From positions 1,178,001 to 1,242,000 of the forward strand of contig NZ_CP150664.1 in NCBI RefSeq assembly GCF_038024035.1: a stretch of DNA of 64,000 nucleotides, read 5' to 3'. Every line of letters begins with the position of its first letter. The stretch's first letter is position 1. The DNA comes from Polaribacter pacificus. GTDB taxonomy: Bacteria; Bacteroidota; Bacteroidia; Flavobacteriales; Flavobacteriaceae. The position numbers and the translations under genes are program-made. This document shows positions 1 to 8,578 of the stretch, piece by piece. The notes under the pieces were generated by a model that was not told where the DNA came from, made no database searches, and was given only the letters and a program-made list of their open reading frames with translations.

Positions 1-1173
1 GTTTTTTAATTCATCAACTTCTGTTCGAAGACCTTCTATTATTTTTTTACTGTCTGCCAACTCTTGGCGCTTCTCTTGGTAGGCAGTGGTGATCAATTCA
101 AAACTCTTTGTATCGCTGCCTTTTACAGCAACTTTATACTCTTTAAGAGCGTTGTATTTTTCATTATTAGCTAACTGATTGTTTAAGGCGTTTTGAGTAG
201 CCTCATCTACCTCATTAAAAAAGCTCAGTTTAATTTTTTTATCCTCAATATCAGGCTCTCCGATTAATTGAAGGGATGAATTGCTTTTTACTTCGTTTTT
301 GATAAACGCATTCATTTGATTGTTGATCGTGTTTTCTTTATAAACAGAAACAAAAGTGAAAATTGCAGGAATCATCACTACAATTGCCAAGGCTGAAGCT
401 AGCTGAGCAGTACGTTTTCTCTTTGCAGAATTGATGTATTTGAGCATTGGAAAGCGCAATAACTTTAATACCAAAAAAGTTGCCAATGCAATAAAAATAG
501 TATTGATGGTAAACAAATACATGGCGCCTAAAAAATAACTCATATTTCCTTGTGCCAATCCGTACCCAGCTGTACATAAAGGCGGCATCAATGCTGTGGC
601 GATGGCCACACCAAAAATAACAGAAGCAACGGTTCCTTTTTTAGTACGTGCTACCATTAAAGCCAATCCACCAAAAAAGGCGATTAGTACATCTCGAATA
701 TCTGGACGAACCCTCCCTAGTAGCTCAGAATTATCTTCGCTTAAAGGAAAAATATAAAAAAACAAAAAGGCAGTAATCAAACTTAACACAATCATGGTTG
801 CTAAATTGATTAAAGACTTCTTTAAGGTATCTATATCATTAATGGCAATAGACATACCAATCCCTAAAATAGGCCCCATAAGAGGAGAGATTAACATGGC
901 TCCAATAACCACTGCTGTAGAGTTTGCATTTAAACCAATAGATGCCACAAATACCGCAAAGATTAAAATCCATGCTGTAGCTCCTTTAAAAGGAATATCG
1001 ACCTTGATAGCCTCTATGGTTGCCTGATGATCTGTGTCTTGTCTAAAATCTAAGAGCTCAACCAAAAATTTCTTTACACCTTTAAAAAGACCTTTTGCGT
1101 CCTTTTTAATGTCTTCTTTGGTTTTTTCTACTTCGACATCTTGTTGAAGGTCATCTTTCTGATCTTGGGTCAT
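1..1173 (-). CDS. DUF389 family integral membrane protein (C-terminus cut by window edge)
   Basis: An open frame starts at an ATG (complement of 1171-1173) and runs for 391 codons to base 1 without a stop, so the C-terminus lies outside the window. The first 45 residues are charged and probably cytosolic. From about residue 62 there are six or so hydrophobic segments. Residues 80-104 carry the hallmark of the DUF389 (TIGR00341-like) family: a glycine/asparagine turn followed by AVVIGAMLISPLMGPI. After about residue 285 the chain becomes hydrophilic, with a predicted coiled coil near residues 355-391. The biochemical function of DUF389 proteins is not established. Nothing around the gene suggests a role, because the gene to its right is a separate receptor operon. 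Confidence 0.85.
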   Translation of the reverse strand, partial: MTQDQKDDLQQDVEVEKTKEDIKKDAKGLFKGVKKFLVELLDFRQDTDHQATIEAIKVDIPFKGATAWILIFAVFVASIGLNANSTAVVIGAMLISPLMGPILGIGMSIAINDIDTLKKSLINLATMIVLSLITAFLFFYIFPLSEDNSELLGRVRPDIRDVLIAFFGGLALMVARTKKGTVASVIFGVAIATALMPPLCTAGYGLAQGNMSYFLGAMYLFTINTIFIALATFLVLKLLRFPMLKYINSAKRKRTAQLASALAIVVMIPAIFTFVSVYKENTINNQMNAFIKNEVKSNSSLQLIGEPDIEDKKIKLSFFNEVDEATQNALNNQLANNEKYNALKEYKVAVKGSDTKSFELITTAYQEKRQELADSKKIIEGLRTEVDELKN

Positions 1174-1236
1174 AGATTAAATCTGTTAAATTGGTATTGG
1201 AAAGATACAAAAAAGAACAATATCTTTTTATAATGA

Positions 1237-1776
1237 TTAATTACTTAATGTGATTTTAGCAATCTCTAATTGAAAGCGTTCATTTTTTTTATTCCCTATT
1301 AAAAAAGCGATTTCTTCTATACTCTGTGCAGGGTAACTTGGCATCTGCAAACTTCTTCCTCTAAAAGCTGGATTCAAAGCTGAAAACGGAATTTCAATAG
1401 TCTGCCAATCTCCATTTGTACTAAAAGTATGTGTATATGAATAATAATCAGAACGTTTTGATTTTACTCTAAATTGGTAGTTCTTTTTATCACCGCGAAG
1501 CCTGATCACAATCTTTGTATATTGAGATAAATCAGTTTTAGTATACGGATATCTAACCGATGAAAATCCTCCGTTGTTTTCAAGAGAAACTGTCCCCGCA
1601 AATACACCAAACCCTTCCTTGCTTAAGAAAAAATCACCGCCTGACTTACCTCCCATCACCACATCATCCAAAAGGGTCCATTTTTCAATACTGCTCTTTG
1701 CATTAAACTCAAATATTACAGCGTCTCCCATAAACATAAAAATTAAAAATGTGGCTTTATAAAAAATTGTTTTCAT
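1237..1776 (-). CDS. CIA30 family protein (NDUFAF1-like beta-sandwich)
   Basis: This 179-residue protein has a hydrophobic N-terminus (about residues 4-22), so it is probably exported or membrane-anchored, although no clear signal peptidase site is visible. The body matches the CIA30 fold: the DDVVMGGKSGG motif near residues 37-47, the SLENNGGFSSVRY stretch near 64-76, and alternating beta strands to the C-terminus. CIA30 was named after a mitochondrial complex I assembly factor; in bacteria its role is unknown, and a sugar-binding-like jelly roll is often proposed. It starts 9 bp after the stop of the TonB-dependent receptor gene at 1786-4182, so the two are probably co-transcribed. That context favours an envelope role over respiratory assembly, which is an inference. 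Confidence 0.85.
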   Translation of the reverse strand: MKTIFYKATFLIFMFMGDAVIFEFNAKSSIEKWTLLDDVVMGGKSGGDFFLSKEGFGVFAGTVSLENNGGFSSVRYPYTKTDLSQYTKIVIRLRGDKKNYQFRVKSKRSDYYSYTHTFSTNGDWQTIEIPFSALNPAFRGRSLQMPSYPAQSIEEIAFLIGNKKNERFQLEIAKITLSN

Positions 1777-1785
1777 TGTATTTCT

Positions 1786-4182
1786 TTAAAAATCAACAAT
1801 AAAACCAAAACCAGGCAATACGTTTCCACTAGAATTCTCAATATCTTCTAACAGGTACCTGTTGGCATCATTTGGATCGGTTAATTTGTTTCCGTTGGCA
1901 TCTAAACTTGGTAACAAAAATGATTGTGTCGTAGTTTTACTAGCCAATACATTCTGAACATCGATGTAAAAATTTAAAGAAAACCGCTTCCAATACCAAG
2001 TTTTATCGATACGGACATCCAACTGCGTATAAGTATCAAAGCGCTCAGTATTTAAACGACTATAATCTAAAATACCTCTATTAGTTAAATCATAATTAGA
2101 GATCAGCGAGGATGCGTTAAGGTCATAAGGGGTATAAGGTTTACCTCCAACCAATCTAAATTTTGTGCCAAGCTCCCAATCTTTATTAAATTTTTTCCCT
2201 GCCGTAAGGGTTAACAAATGCTTATTATCCCAATTAGAAGGAACATAGTTATTCTGTTGATCTTGAAACTCACTTCTTACAAAGGTATACGAGAAAATTC
2301 CATACAACCCACTGGTTGATTTTTTTTGTGCAAAAACCTCAAAACCATAAGCATTTCCTTTTGATGTAGAAGTAACCTCCTCACTTCCGATAACCCCAAA
2401 ATCATCTCCTAGATTTGCTAGACTAATCTGATTTCTGACAGAAAAAGGATATGAACCATATTTCTTGTAAAAACCTTCTAAGGTTATTTTTGTACTAGCA
2501 TCGGGCTTAAACTCGATTCCAGAGACAAAGTGATCTGCTTGGATATATGTTAATTGCTCTTGATTTACCAATGTGTTCGCTATATCTCTGTATCCAAGAC
2601 TGGTATAAGAAGGCAATTGATAATACCTCCCTAAAGACGTATTTAACGACCATTTATTTGTCAAAGCATAACTTACAGCAACTCTTGGTGAGAATTGATT
2701 AAAAAGGTTTTTCATCTGACTGTTGTAGGTATTTCCATCCATTCGAAAACCAAAAGAAACCCCCATTCTCTCATCCAAATACTTTTTAGACACTTGTCCA
2801 AAAAGTGCATATTTTCCAATACTTAATTCTGAAGAGAAGTCTTGAACTATGCCACCCTGTGAATTGGCTGTTTTATTATAGGTGTTATTTGTATAGGTGG
2901 CCTGCTGAAGTCCTGCACCGAAATTAATATCAAAGCCACTTACAATTCTATTATTCTCATACCTAAACTTATTCTCAACTTCTGTTGATGCGTATTTTAA
3001 CAACAAATCATTTACCTGACCTGTGTTATTAAAATACTTAATAGCATCATTATTCCAAGCACTTCTGCTTAAAATAAATTGCTGATTAGACCCATCACCA
3101 AATATCTTATAATTTGCGCCGATCGTATAATTCCATTGCTCTTGAACGGGGATGTTACTTAATATATACCTATTTCTTTTGATAGTTTCTTCATCAACTA
3201 CACCATCATTTACACTTTCATTTAACTTAAAGTTATCAATAGCACCAACCATAATAATTGACAACTGGCTATTGTCGCTAAAGGTTGATTTTACATTTAC
3301 TTGAAAATCATTATAGGTAGGTAAGAAAGGTAGTTTTATCAACTTAAACAAAAGCTGTAAATAAGATTGTCTAAACGAGGCCATAAAGGTGGTTGAACTG
3401 GTCAAAGGACCATCTAAGGTGATCCCTGCGTCAGAGGTACCTAAGGTAACTCTTGTGTTTAGTGAGTTTGGATTTCCAGTTTTTTGAGTAAATGAAATTA
3501 CAGAACTTAAGGCGTTCCCTCGATTTGATGGAAAAGCACTGGTATAAAAATCAACTTTTCGGATCAAATCTGCATTGATAATCCCTACAGGACCACCGGT
3601 AGCTCCTTGAGTCTGAAAGTGGTTGATAACAGGAATCTCTATTCCATCTAAATAAAAGGCATTTTCTGAAGTAGCTCCCCCTCTTATAATAATATCATTT
3701 CTAAATCCAGGATTTGACGCAACCCCAGGGAGGGATTGAATAACTTTTAAAACATCTCTGTTACCTCCAGGGTTTTTCTCTATTTCTGCGATTCCTAAAG
3801 ACTGAAGAGACAAGGGACTTTGCATTGATTTTTTAAATAATGGATTTGCGATAACAACCTCATCTAGTTTTTGCGAAGTTTCTTTTAATGAAATACTCAC
3901 AAAAGGAATTTTATCCTTGGTGGTTAAATAATCTTCAGTAATTACAGTTTCATAGCCTATAAAAGATGCTTGCAACTTTAGATAGCCCAATGGCGTATTG
4001 CTAATAATAAACTCTCCACGCTCATCTGTAGTGGCTCCAATTTGAGTATTTAGAACAATGACAGAAACAAAAGGAAGTCCCTCTCGTGTATTGGCATCAA
4101 TAACCTTTCCTTTGATCACTCCTTGTGAAAAAAGAGTTCCAAAAAGCATACAGAAAACTAAAAATAAGATACGTGTATTCAT
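1786..4182 (-). CDS. TonB-dependent outer membrane receptor with N-terminal carboxypeptidase-regulatory-like domain
   Basis: The 798-residue protein starts with a signal peptide (residues 1-19, ending LFSQ). Residues about 22-105 form a CarboxypepD_reg-like beta-sandwich (VIKGKVID, then ATTDERGEF). A TonB-box-like LDEVVI lies near 107-112, a plug domain covers about 118-235 (GGNRDVLKVIQSLPGV, then IIIRGGATSENAFYLDGIEI), and the rest is a 22-strand-type barrel ending GFIVDF. It is shorter than SusC proteins (about 1000 residues) and has no SusD partner, so it more likely imports a small ligand or metal complex, which cannot be named from sequence. It forms an apparent operon with the CIA30 gene. 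A promoter-like TAACTTTG lies at 4203-4210. Confidence 0.92.
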   Translation of the reverse strand: MNTRILFLVFCMLFGTLFSQGVIKGKVIDANTREGLPFVSVIVLNTQIGATTDERGEFIISNTPLGYLKLQASFIGYETVITEDYLTTKDKIPFVSISLKETSQKLDEVVIANPLFKKSMQSPLSLQSLGIAEIEKNPGGNRDVLKVIQSLPGVASNPGFRNDIIIRGGATSENAFYLDGIEIPVINHFQTQGATGGPVGIINADLIRKVDFYTSAFPSNRGNALSSVISFTQKTGNPNSLNTRVTLGTSDAGITLDGPLTSSTTFMASFRQSYLQLLFKLIKLPFLPTYNDFQVNVKSTFSDNSQLSIIMVGAIDNFKLNESVNDGVVDEETIKRNRYILSNIPVQEQWNYTIGANYKIFGDGSNQQFILSRSAWNNDAIKYFNNTGQVNDLLLKYASTEVENKFRYENNRIVSGFDINFGAGLQQATYTNNTYNKTANSQGGIVQDFSSELSIGKYALFGQVSKKYLDERMGVSFGFRMDGNTYNSQMKNLFNQFSPRVAVSYALTNKWSLNTSLGRYYQLPSYTSLGYRDIANTLVNQEQLTYIQADHFVSGIEFKPDASTKITLEGFYKKYGSYPFSVRNQISLANLGDDFGVIGSEEVTSTSKGNAYGFEVFAQKKSTSGLYGIFSYTFVRSEFQDQQNNYVPSNWDNKHLLTLTAGKKFNKDWELGTKFRLVGGKPYTPYDLNASSLISNYDLTNRGILDYSRLNTERFDTYTQLDVRIDKTWYWKRFSLNFYIDVQNVLASKTTTQSFLLPSLDANGNKLTDPNDANRYLLEDIENSSGNVLPGFGFIVDF

Positions 4183-4202
4183 TTTGTTTAATTATTTTAA
4201 TA

Positions 4203-4210
4203 CAAAGTTA
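4203..4210 (-). promoter_or_regulatory. Possible -7 element of the TonB receptor gene
   Basis: On the minus strand the octamer reads TAACTTTG, a match to the Bacteroidota -7 consensus TAnnTTTG, 20 nt before the ATG at 4182. No good -33 TTTG is seen at the right distance, so confidence is low. Confidence 0.35.
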
Positions 4211-4235
4211 AACAAAAAATTAGATATACGCATAA

Positions 4236-4268
4236 AAAAAGCAGTTTACCAATGGTAAACTGCTTTTT
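4236..4268 (-). terminator. Rho-independent terminator after tRNA-Tyr
   Basis: A 15-bp perfect inverted repeat (AAAAAGCAGTTTACC and its complement) flanks a 3-nt loop, with A/T tails on both sides, 9 bp beyond the 3' end of tRNA-Tyr. It can work in either direction. Confidence 0.85.
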
Positions 4269-4276
4269 AAGTCTTG

Positions 4277-4358
4277 TGGTGAGAGAAGGATTCGAACCTT
4301 CGAAGCATAATGCAGCGGATTTACAGTCCGCCCTCGTTGGCCACTTGAGTATCTCACC
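4277..4358 (-). tRNA. tRNA-Tyr (anticodon GTA)
   Basis: Read on the minus strand, the acceptor stem GGTGAGA pairs with TCTCACC and the discriminator is A. The anticodon stem-loop reads GCGGACTGTAAATCCGC, with GTA in the loop. There is a long class II variable arm and a T-loop with TTCGAATC. The length is 82 nt. CCA is not encoded (ACA follows), as is usual in this group. Terminators lie on both sides. Confidence 0.95.
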
Positions 4359-4371
4359 AAAATTTCAAATA

Positions 4372-4397
4372 AAAAGCTTCTCTTTAGAGAAGCTTTT
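4372..4397 (-). terminator. Hairpin terminator between tRNA-Lys and tRNA-Tyr
   Basis: An 11-bp perfect stem (AAAAGCTTCTC / GAGAAGCTTTT) with a TTTA loop is symmetrical, with T-runs on either strand. It sits between the tRNA-Lys side and tRNA-Tyr, which suggests the two tRNAs are at least partly separate transcripts. Confidence 0.7.
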
Positions 4398-4414
4398 GTG
4401 ACCGGGCTGGGGCT
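4398..4414 (-). repeat. 17-nt partial copy of the tRNA-Lys 3' end
   Basis: The plus-strand string GTGACCGGGCTGGGGCT occurs here and again at 4494-4510, where it forms the acceptor 3' strand and part of the T-arm of tRNA-Lys. The rest of a tRNA is absent; an unrelated dyad follows at 4414-4437. It may be a relic of a tandem tRNA, or of an att site left by an integrative element. Confidence 0.7.
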
Positions 4415-4437
4415 TACTTCGTCTATGCTCAGCATAA
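4414..4437. repeat. Imperfect palindrome, possible interspersed repeat
   Basis: TACTTCGTCTATGCTCAGCATAA is an imperfect dyad (TATGCT/AGCATA core) abutting the tRNA-Lys fragment. It resembles the CTTCGACTACGCTCAG-type palindromes that I recall as common between genes in Bacteroidota. That assignment is from memory and was not searched. Confidence 0.4.
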
Positions 4438-4494
4438 ACTTCTCGCCCTACAAACCTTTGTGTCTTATTTTACAAATTACTTAGTAAAAATTAG

Positions 4495-4567
4495 TGACCG
4501 GGCTGGGGCTCGAACCCAGGACCCTCTCCTTAAAAGGGAGATGCTCTACCAACTGAGCTACCAGGTC
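4495..4567 (-). tRNA. tRNA-Lys (anticodon TTT), with an acceptor-stem mismatch
   Basis: Read on the minus strand, the D-arm GCTCAGTTGGTAGAGC, the anticodon arm CTCCCTTTTAAGGAG (TTT in the loop) and the T-arm CTGGGTTCGAGCCCCAG are all intact; length 73 nt without CCA. The acceptor stem is GACCTGG against CCCGGTC, which leaves one U:C mismatch at pair 5-68. The same CCCGGTC end is duplicated at 4398-4414, so the 3' half may have been replaced by recombination. Confidence 0.93.
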
Positions 4568-4629
4568 ATTTTCTTTAATCTTAGCGGCTGCAAATATAAA
4601 AGCAATATCTCTAAAAACAAACTTTTTTT

Positions 4630-5397
4630 TTAAATAGTTTCGTTTAAATATGCCTGCCTTACTTTCTTAAATAAATTAGAGCTGTAGACAAAATTTACAA
4701 TAGCTTCATTATCAGTTTTAAAGATCTCTTTATTGCTTCCTTCCCAGGCTTTAACCCCATCTTTAAGAAATACAATTTTTTCACCAATTTCCATCACAGA
4801 ATTCATGTCATGGGTGTTAATTACCGTTGTTATTTGATATTCTTCAGTAATTTCTTTGATCAAGTTGTCTATAATAATGGCCGTTTGAGGATCTAAACCA
4901 GAATTAGGTTCATCACAAAACAAATATTTTGGATTCATCACAATTGCGCGAGCTATAGCAACTCTTTTTTGCATTCCTCCAGAAAGTTCCGATACATACT
5001 TAAGATTTGATCCTATCAAATCAACTCTTTTTAAAACAGCGTTTGCTTTTTCTAACATGTCGCTCTTTGATAATTTGGCAAACATTTTTAAAGGGAACAT
5101 TACATTTTCTTCTACAGTCATAGAATCAAAAAGGGCACTCCCTTGAAAAACCATTCCTATTTCTTGTCTCAGTTGTCTTTTTTGCTCGGTATTCATTTCT
5201 GTATTTACCCGTCCATCAAAAATAATTGAGCCTTGTTCTGGAATGTGCAAACCAATTAGAGACTTTAAGAAAACAGTTTTACCAGAACCACTTTGGCCAA
5301 TGATTAAATTTGTTTTACCCGCCTCAAAAGAAGTCGTAATTCCTTTTAAAACTTCGACCCCATTAAAACCTTTATATAAACCTTTTACTTCTATCAT
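4630..5397 (-). CDS. ABC transporter ATP-binding protein, MlaF-like
   Basis: This 255-residue ATPase would power a lipid-trafficking ABC complex of the Mla/MCE type at the inner membrane. Visible motifs are Walker A GQSGSGKT (residues 34-41), the signature LSGGMQ (138-143), Walker B YLFCDEP (158-164, D162 and E163) and the H-loop histidine H196. Its ATG follows the permease stop codon directly (0 bp gap), so the pair is translated as an operon. The MCE-domain substrate-binding subunit expected for a full Mla system is not next to it in this window. The C-terminal 30 residues extend past the usual ABC core, as in MlaF. Confidence 0.92.
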   Translation of the reverse strand: MIEVKGLYKGFNGVEVLKGITTSFEAGKTNLIIGQSGSGKTVFLKSLIGLHIPEQGSIIFDGRVNTEMNTEQKRQLRQEIGMVFQGSALFDSMTVEENVMFPLKMFAKLSKSDMLEKANAVLKRVDLIGSNLKYVSELSGGMQKRVAIARAIVMNPKYLFCDEPNSGLDPQTAIIIDNLIKEITEEYQITTVINTHDMNSVMEIGEKIVFLKDGVKAWEGSNKEIFKTDNEAIVNFVYSSNLFKKVRQAYLNETI

Positions 5398-6138
5398 TTA
5401 CGTCAACAACATTTGGGTTAAAAAATAATTTGCAATTACAATAAGCACGATAGTCCACACTACAGACTGCGTACTTGCCTTCCCTACTTCTAGCGATCCA
5501 CCTTTAACATAATAGCCATGATACGAAGGTACTGTTGCTATTAAAAAGGCAAAAACCAATGTTTTAATAATCGCATATTGAACTAAAAATGGTTTGAAAT
5601 CTGTTTGTATCCCTTCTATATAATCAACTCCAGAAAACAAGCCAGAAAGATTCCCTGCAACCCATCCTCCTAGAATACCTAACATCATCCCTAGGGTAAT
5701 TAAAAAAGGGTAAAAAAATACGGTTGCTATAATTTTTGGCAAGACCAAATAATTAAGAGAATTAATACCCATAACTTCTAATGCATCTATCTGTTCTGTG
5801 ACTCTCATGGTCCCGATGCTAGAGGTTATATACGACCCTACTTTACCCGCTAAAATGATGGAACAAAATGTAGGAGCAAATTCTAATATAATAGATCGTT
5901 TTGCAGCAAAACCAATCAGTGTTTTAGGGATCAGTGGGTTGTCAAGGTTTAAGGCAGTCTGCATGGCGATGACACCTCCTATAAAAAAAGAAATAAACAT
6001 AATAATCCCTAAAGATTTCAAGCCTAACTCTTCTATTTCTCTTGAGAGCGCTTCTCTAAACACCCGGGCCTTTTGTGGCTTGGTAAAAACCTGTCGAAGC
6101 ATCATAAAATACTTTCCTATATGCTCTATATAATTCAT
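5398..6138 (-). CDS. ABC transporter permease, MlaE family
   Basis: This 246-residue inner-membrane permease has about five hydrophobic segments and the MlaE family core EQIDALEVMGINSLNYLVLP, preceded by AGKVGSYITSSIGTMRVT. In E. coli, MlaE and MlaF move phospholipids between the inner and outer membranes together with an MCE protein. I chose the ATG at 6138; a TTG one codon upstream is also in frame and gives one extra residue. It overlaps nothing upstream and is followed without a gap by the ATPase gene. A weak TACTTTAG sequence about 20 nt upstream could be its -7 element. Confidence 0.9.
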   Translation of the reverse strand: MNYIEHIGKYFMMLRQVFTKPQKARVFREALSREIEELGLKSLGIIMFISFFIGGVIAMQTALNLDNPLIPKTLIGFAAKRSIILEFAPTFCSIILAGKVGSYITSSIGTMRVTEQIDALEVMGINSLNYLVLPKIIATVFFYPFLITLGMMLGILGGWVAGNLSGLFSGVDYIEGIQTDFKPFLVQYAIIKTLVFAFLIATVPSYHGYYVKGGSLEVGKASTQSVVWTIVLIVIANYFLTQMLLT

Positions 6139-6191
6139 CAAAGACTTTTGTTTCTGCTAAAGTATTAAAATATCATTAACTGTACGTAAAT

Positions 6192-6225
6192 TTGACTAAT
6201 TCCTTAATTAAAATATTTATTTTTG
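6192..6225 (+). promoter_or_regulatory. Predicted promoter of the pafA-like gene
   Basis: TTG at 6192-6194 and TATTTTTG at 6218-6225 are separated by 23 nt and fit the Bacteroidota TTG / TAnnTTTG pattern. The -7 element ends 19 nt before the ATG. Confidence 0.55.
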
Positions 6226-6244
6226 AATTCTAATACGATAACTC

Positions 6245-7885
6245 ATGAAAAATATTCAACTCTTTCTTATTTTACTTTTTACTGTAATAAACAGTCAAGC
6301 GCAGCAACAAGAAAACCTTCAAAAACCTAAATTGGTGGTTGGTATTGTTGTCGATCAAATGCGTTATGACTATCTAATCCGTTTTGCAAACAAATATGGT
6401 AAAGATGGGTTTAAAAGGATTTTAAAAGATGGGTTTTCTTTAGAAAATGCACATTATAACTATGTTCCAACCTATACCGCTGTTGGGCATACCTCTATTT
6501 ATACAGGAACAACTCCAGATCATCATGGAATTATTGGAAACAACTGGTATGATAAGTTTTTAAAGAAAAGTATTTACTGTGTAGATGACAACCAATATGA
6601 AACAGTAGGAAATACTGGTAATGGCGGTAAAAAATCTCCGTACAGAATGCAAACCACCACCATTACAGATCAGTTAAAATTAGCACAAAACATGCAGGGT
6701 AAAACCATAGGAATCGCTATTAAGGATCGCTCTTCTATACTACCTGCTGGACATACTGCAGATGCAGCATACTGGTTTGACGGAGGCTCAGCTGGCAAAT
6801 GGATTAGCTCTACCTATTATATGAAAAACTTACCAAATTGGGTGTCTAATTTTAATGCAAACGGCAAAGCTGACAACTACTTAAAACAACCTTGGAACAC
6901 TGTTTACAACATCAACAGCTATACAGAAAGCATGGCTGATGATAATATTTATGAGGCTCCATTTAATGGAAAAGAAAAGACAACCTTTCCGTATGATATC
7001 GCAAAGCTGAGAAAAGCCAATGGGAACTATAATCTTTTAAAAGCCATACCTGCGGGTAATAGCTTTACCAAAGACTTTGCAAAAGCAGCAATAATTGGTG
7101 AGAACTTAGGGAAATCAAATTATACAGACTTTTTAGCGATTAGCTTTTCTTCTACGGATTATATTGGTCATCAATTTGGCGTAGCTTCAAAAGAGGTTGA
7201 GGACACTTACATTCGATTAGACAAAGACTTGGCTGATTTATTTCAGTTTTTAGACAAGCAAATTGGAAAAGACCAATACACCTTGTTTTTAACAGCTGAT
7301 CATGCCGCTGTACAAGTACCTGCGTATTTACAATCCTTAAAAATTCCTGCTGGGTACATCAATGCTAAAGATTTAAAAAACTATGTAAATAACATTACAT
7401 TAACTCATTTTAAATCAGATAAATTAGTAGAAAACCTATCTAATTTTCAAATATTTTTAAATAAAGAAACCCTAAAGAAATTAAATTTAGACATTCATGT
7501 GGTTGCTCAGAAAATTGCTGATGAAGTTGTCAACTATAAAAACATCTACAAAGCAGTTACCGCCAAAACCATGCAAACCACAAACTTTACTGATGGCATC
7601 TTACACAAATTGCAAAAAGGCTACAATCAAAAGTTCTCAGGAGATGTGCTTTTAGCGCCAAATTTCTCTACGTTTAGCAGTACTTCTAGAAAAGGTACTA
7701 CACACGGATCAGGGAATAGTTATGACACCCATATTCCTATTATTTTTTACGGTAAAGGAATCAAAGCAGGAGTCTCAAAAAAGAGATACAGCATCGTAGA
7801 TATAGCTCCAACCATTGCAAATTTACTGCAAGTAGAGTTTCCAAATGGAACAAATGGAATTATCGTTGATGAAGCGTTAAAATAG
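6245..7885 (+). CDS. pafA: Alkaline phosphatase PafA-like (alkaline phosphatase superfamily)
   Basis: The 546-residue enzyme has a signal peptide (residues 1-19, NSQAQ) and is likely periplasmic. It should hydrolyse phosphate monoesters with two zinc ions. Residues match those known in Elizabethkingia PafA with an offset of one or two: metal ligand D37 in GIVVDQ, nucleophile T78 in PTYTAVGHTS, and the phosphate-binding K160 and R162 in AIKDRSS. Later ligands are visible in SSTDYIGHQFG, TADHAAVQVP and TTHGSGNSYDTH. K and R instead of the second Arg mark it as a monoesterase rather than an NPP-type diesterase. It is a single transcription unit, convergent with the PrsW gene 16 bp away. I see no phosphate-regulon operator. 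Confidence 0.9.
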   Translation: MKNIQLFLILLFTVINSQAQQQENLQKPKLVVGIVVDQMRYDYLIRFANKYGKDGFKRILKDGFSLENAHYNYVPTYTAVGHTSIYTGTTPDHHGIIGNNWYDKFLKKSIYCVDDNQYETVGNTGNGGKKSPYRMQTTTITDQLKLAQNMQGKTIGIAIKDRSSILPAGHTADAAYWFDGGSAGKWISSTYYMKNLPNWVSNFNANGKADNYLKQPWNTVYNINSYTESMADDNIYEAPFNGKEKTTFPYDIAKLRKANGNYNLLKAIPAGNSFTKDFAKAAIIGENLGKSNYTDFLAISFSSTDYIGHQFGVASKEVEDTYIRLDKDLADLFQFLDKQIGKDQYTLFLTADHAAVQVPAYLQSLKIPAGYINAKDLKNYVNNITLTHFKSDKLVENLSNFQIFLNKETLKKLNLDIHVVAQKIADEVVNYKNIYKAVTAKTMQTTNFTDGILHKLQKGYNQKFSGDVLLAPNFSTFSSTSRKGTTHGSGNSYDTHIPIIFYGKGIKAGVSKKRYSIVDIAPTIANLLQVEFPNGTNGIIVDEALK

Positions 7886-7901
7886 ATTTTTGAGAGAAAA
7901 T

Positions 7902-8576
7902 TTACTCTTTAAAATGAGAGATATCTTGATGTCTTCGGATGGCTTTTCTAGATAAAATTATTGCGATAATTAACGAAGCAAAAGCTCCAAAAGATAACCC
8001 AGGAACAAAGTTAACAAACAAGAAAAAATCATAGGCGCCGTGAAATAAAACCGCCATTAAAAGCCCAGTTAAATTCAATTGGGCTTTTTTATTTGAAAAC
8101 TTAGCCAATCCCATAAAATATCCCATCAAAATTCCAAAAGTTGCATGCGCAGGCACTGCTGTAAAAGCACGTAGCAGCCCGTTACCAAAACCAAACTGAA
8201 AGACATATAAAATGTTTTCTAGGGTAGCAAAACCCATAGATACCATAACTGCATAGACAATCCCGTCAAATGGCTCGTTAAACTCAGGATTTCTTTGAGC
8301 AACATAGCGAACAATTAAATATTTAGATAGCTCTTCTACGAGCGCTACGATCATAAAAGCTTTGATAAACTGCTGAAGTATACTTAAGGGGTCCGTAACC
8401 GAAAAAAACAATTTACTTACCGCACTTAAAATAAAAGTCAAAATAATACTTGCGGTTGCCCCTAGCCCAAAATTAGTCAGCAATAATTTAATCGGCTCTT
8501 TTTCATATTTATCTTTTACATAAATATAAACCATGATTATCAATGCTGGAGCCAAGGCCAAGAGTAGTAAACCCAT
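7902..8576 (-). CDS. PrsW-family intramembrane metalloprotease
   Basis: A multi-pass membrane protein of 224 residues from the ATG at 8576. It carries the PrsW/CPBP-type catalytic signature: EELSK (E81, E82), GFATLEN (E120) and HATFG (H144), all within or next to membrane segments. PrsW cleaves anti-sigma factors in Bacillus; the target here is unknown. A longer frame begins with a GTG at 8624 but overlaps the upstream gene by 46 bp. The ATG at 8576 lies 2 bp after the upstream stop codon and gives the family's usual start (short hydrophobic segment, then YIYVKDKYEKEP), so I prefer it. It is probably co-transcribed with the ctlX-like gene. Confidence 0.87.
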   Translation of the reverse strand: MGLLLLALAPALIIMVYIYVKDKYEKEPIKLLLTNFGLGATASIILTFILSAVSKLFFSVTDPLSILQQFIKAFMIVALVEELSKYLIVRYVAQRNPEFNEPFDGIVYAVMVSMGFATLENILYVFQFGFGNGLLRAFTAVPAHATFGILMGYFMGLAKFSNKKAQLNLTGLLMAVLFHGAYDFFLFVNFVPGLSFGAFASLIIAIILSRKAIRRHQDISHFKE

Positions 8577-8578
8577 AG

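Noticed and set aside
4220..4435. Open frame of 71 codons across the tRNA-Tyr gene
   Set aside because: It covers a structured tRNA gene and two terminators and shows no protein family features.
5798..6133. 111-codon plus-strand frame
   Set aside because: Antisense to the MlaE-like permease; a shadow of its codon use.
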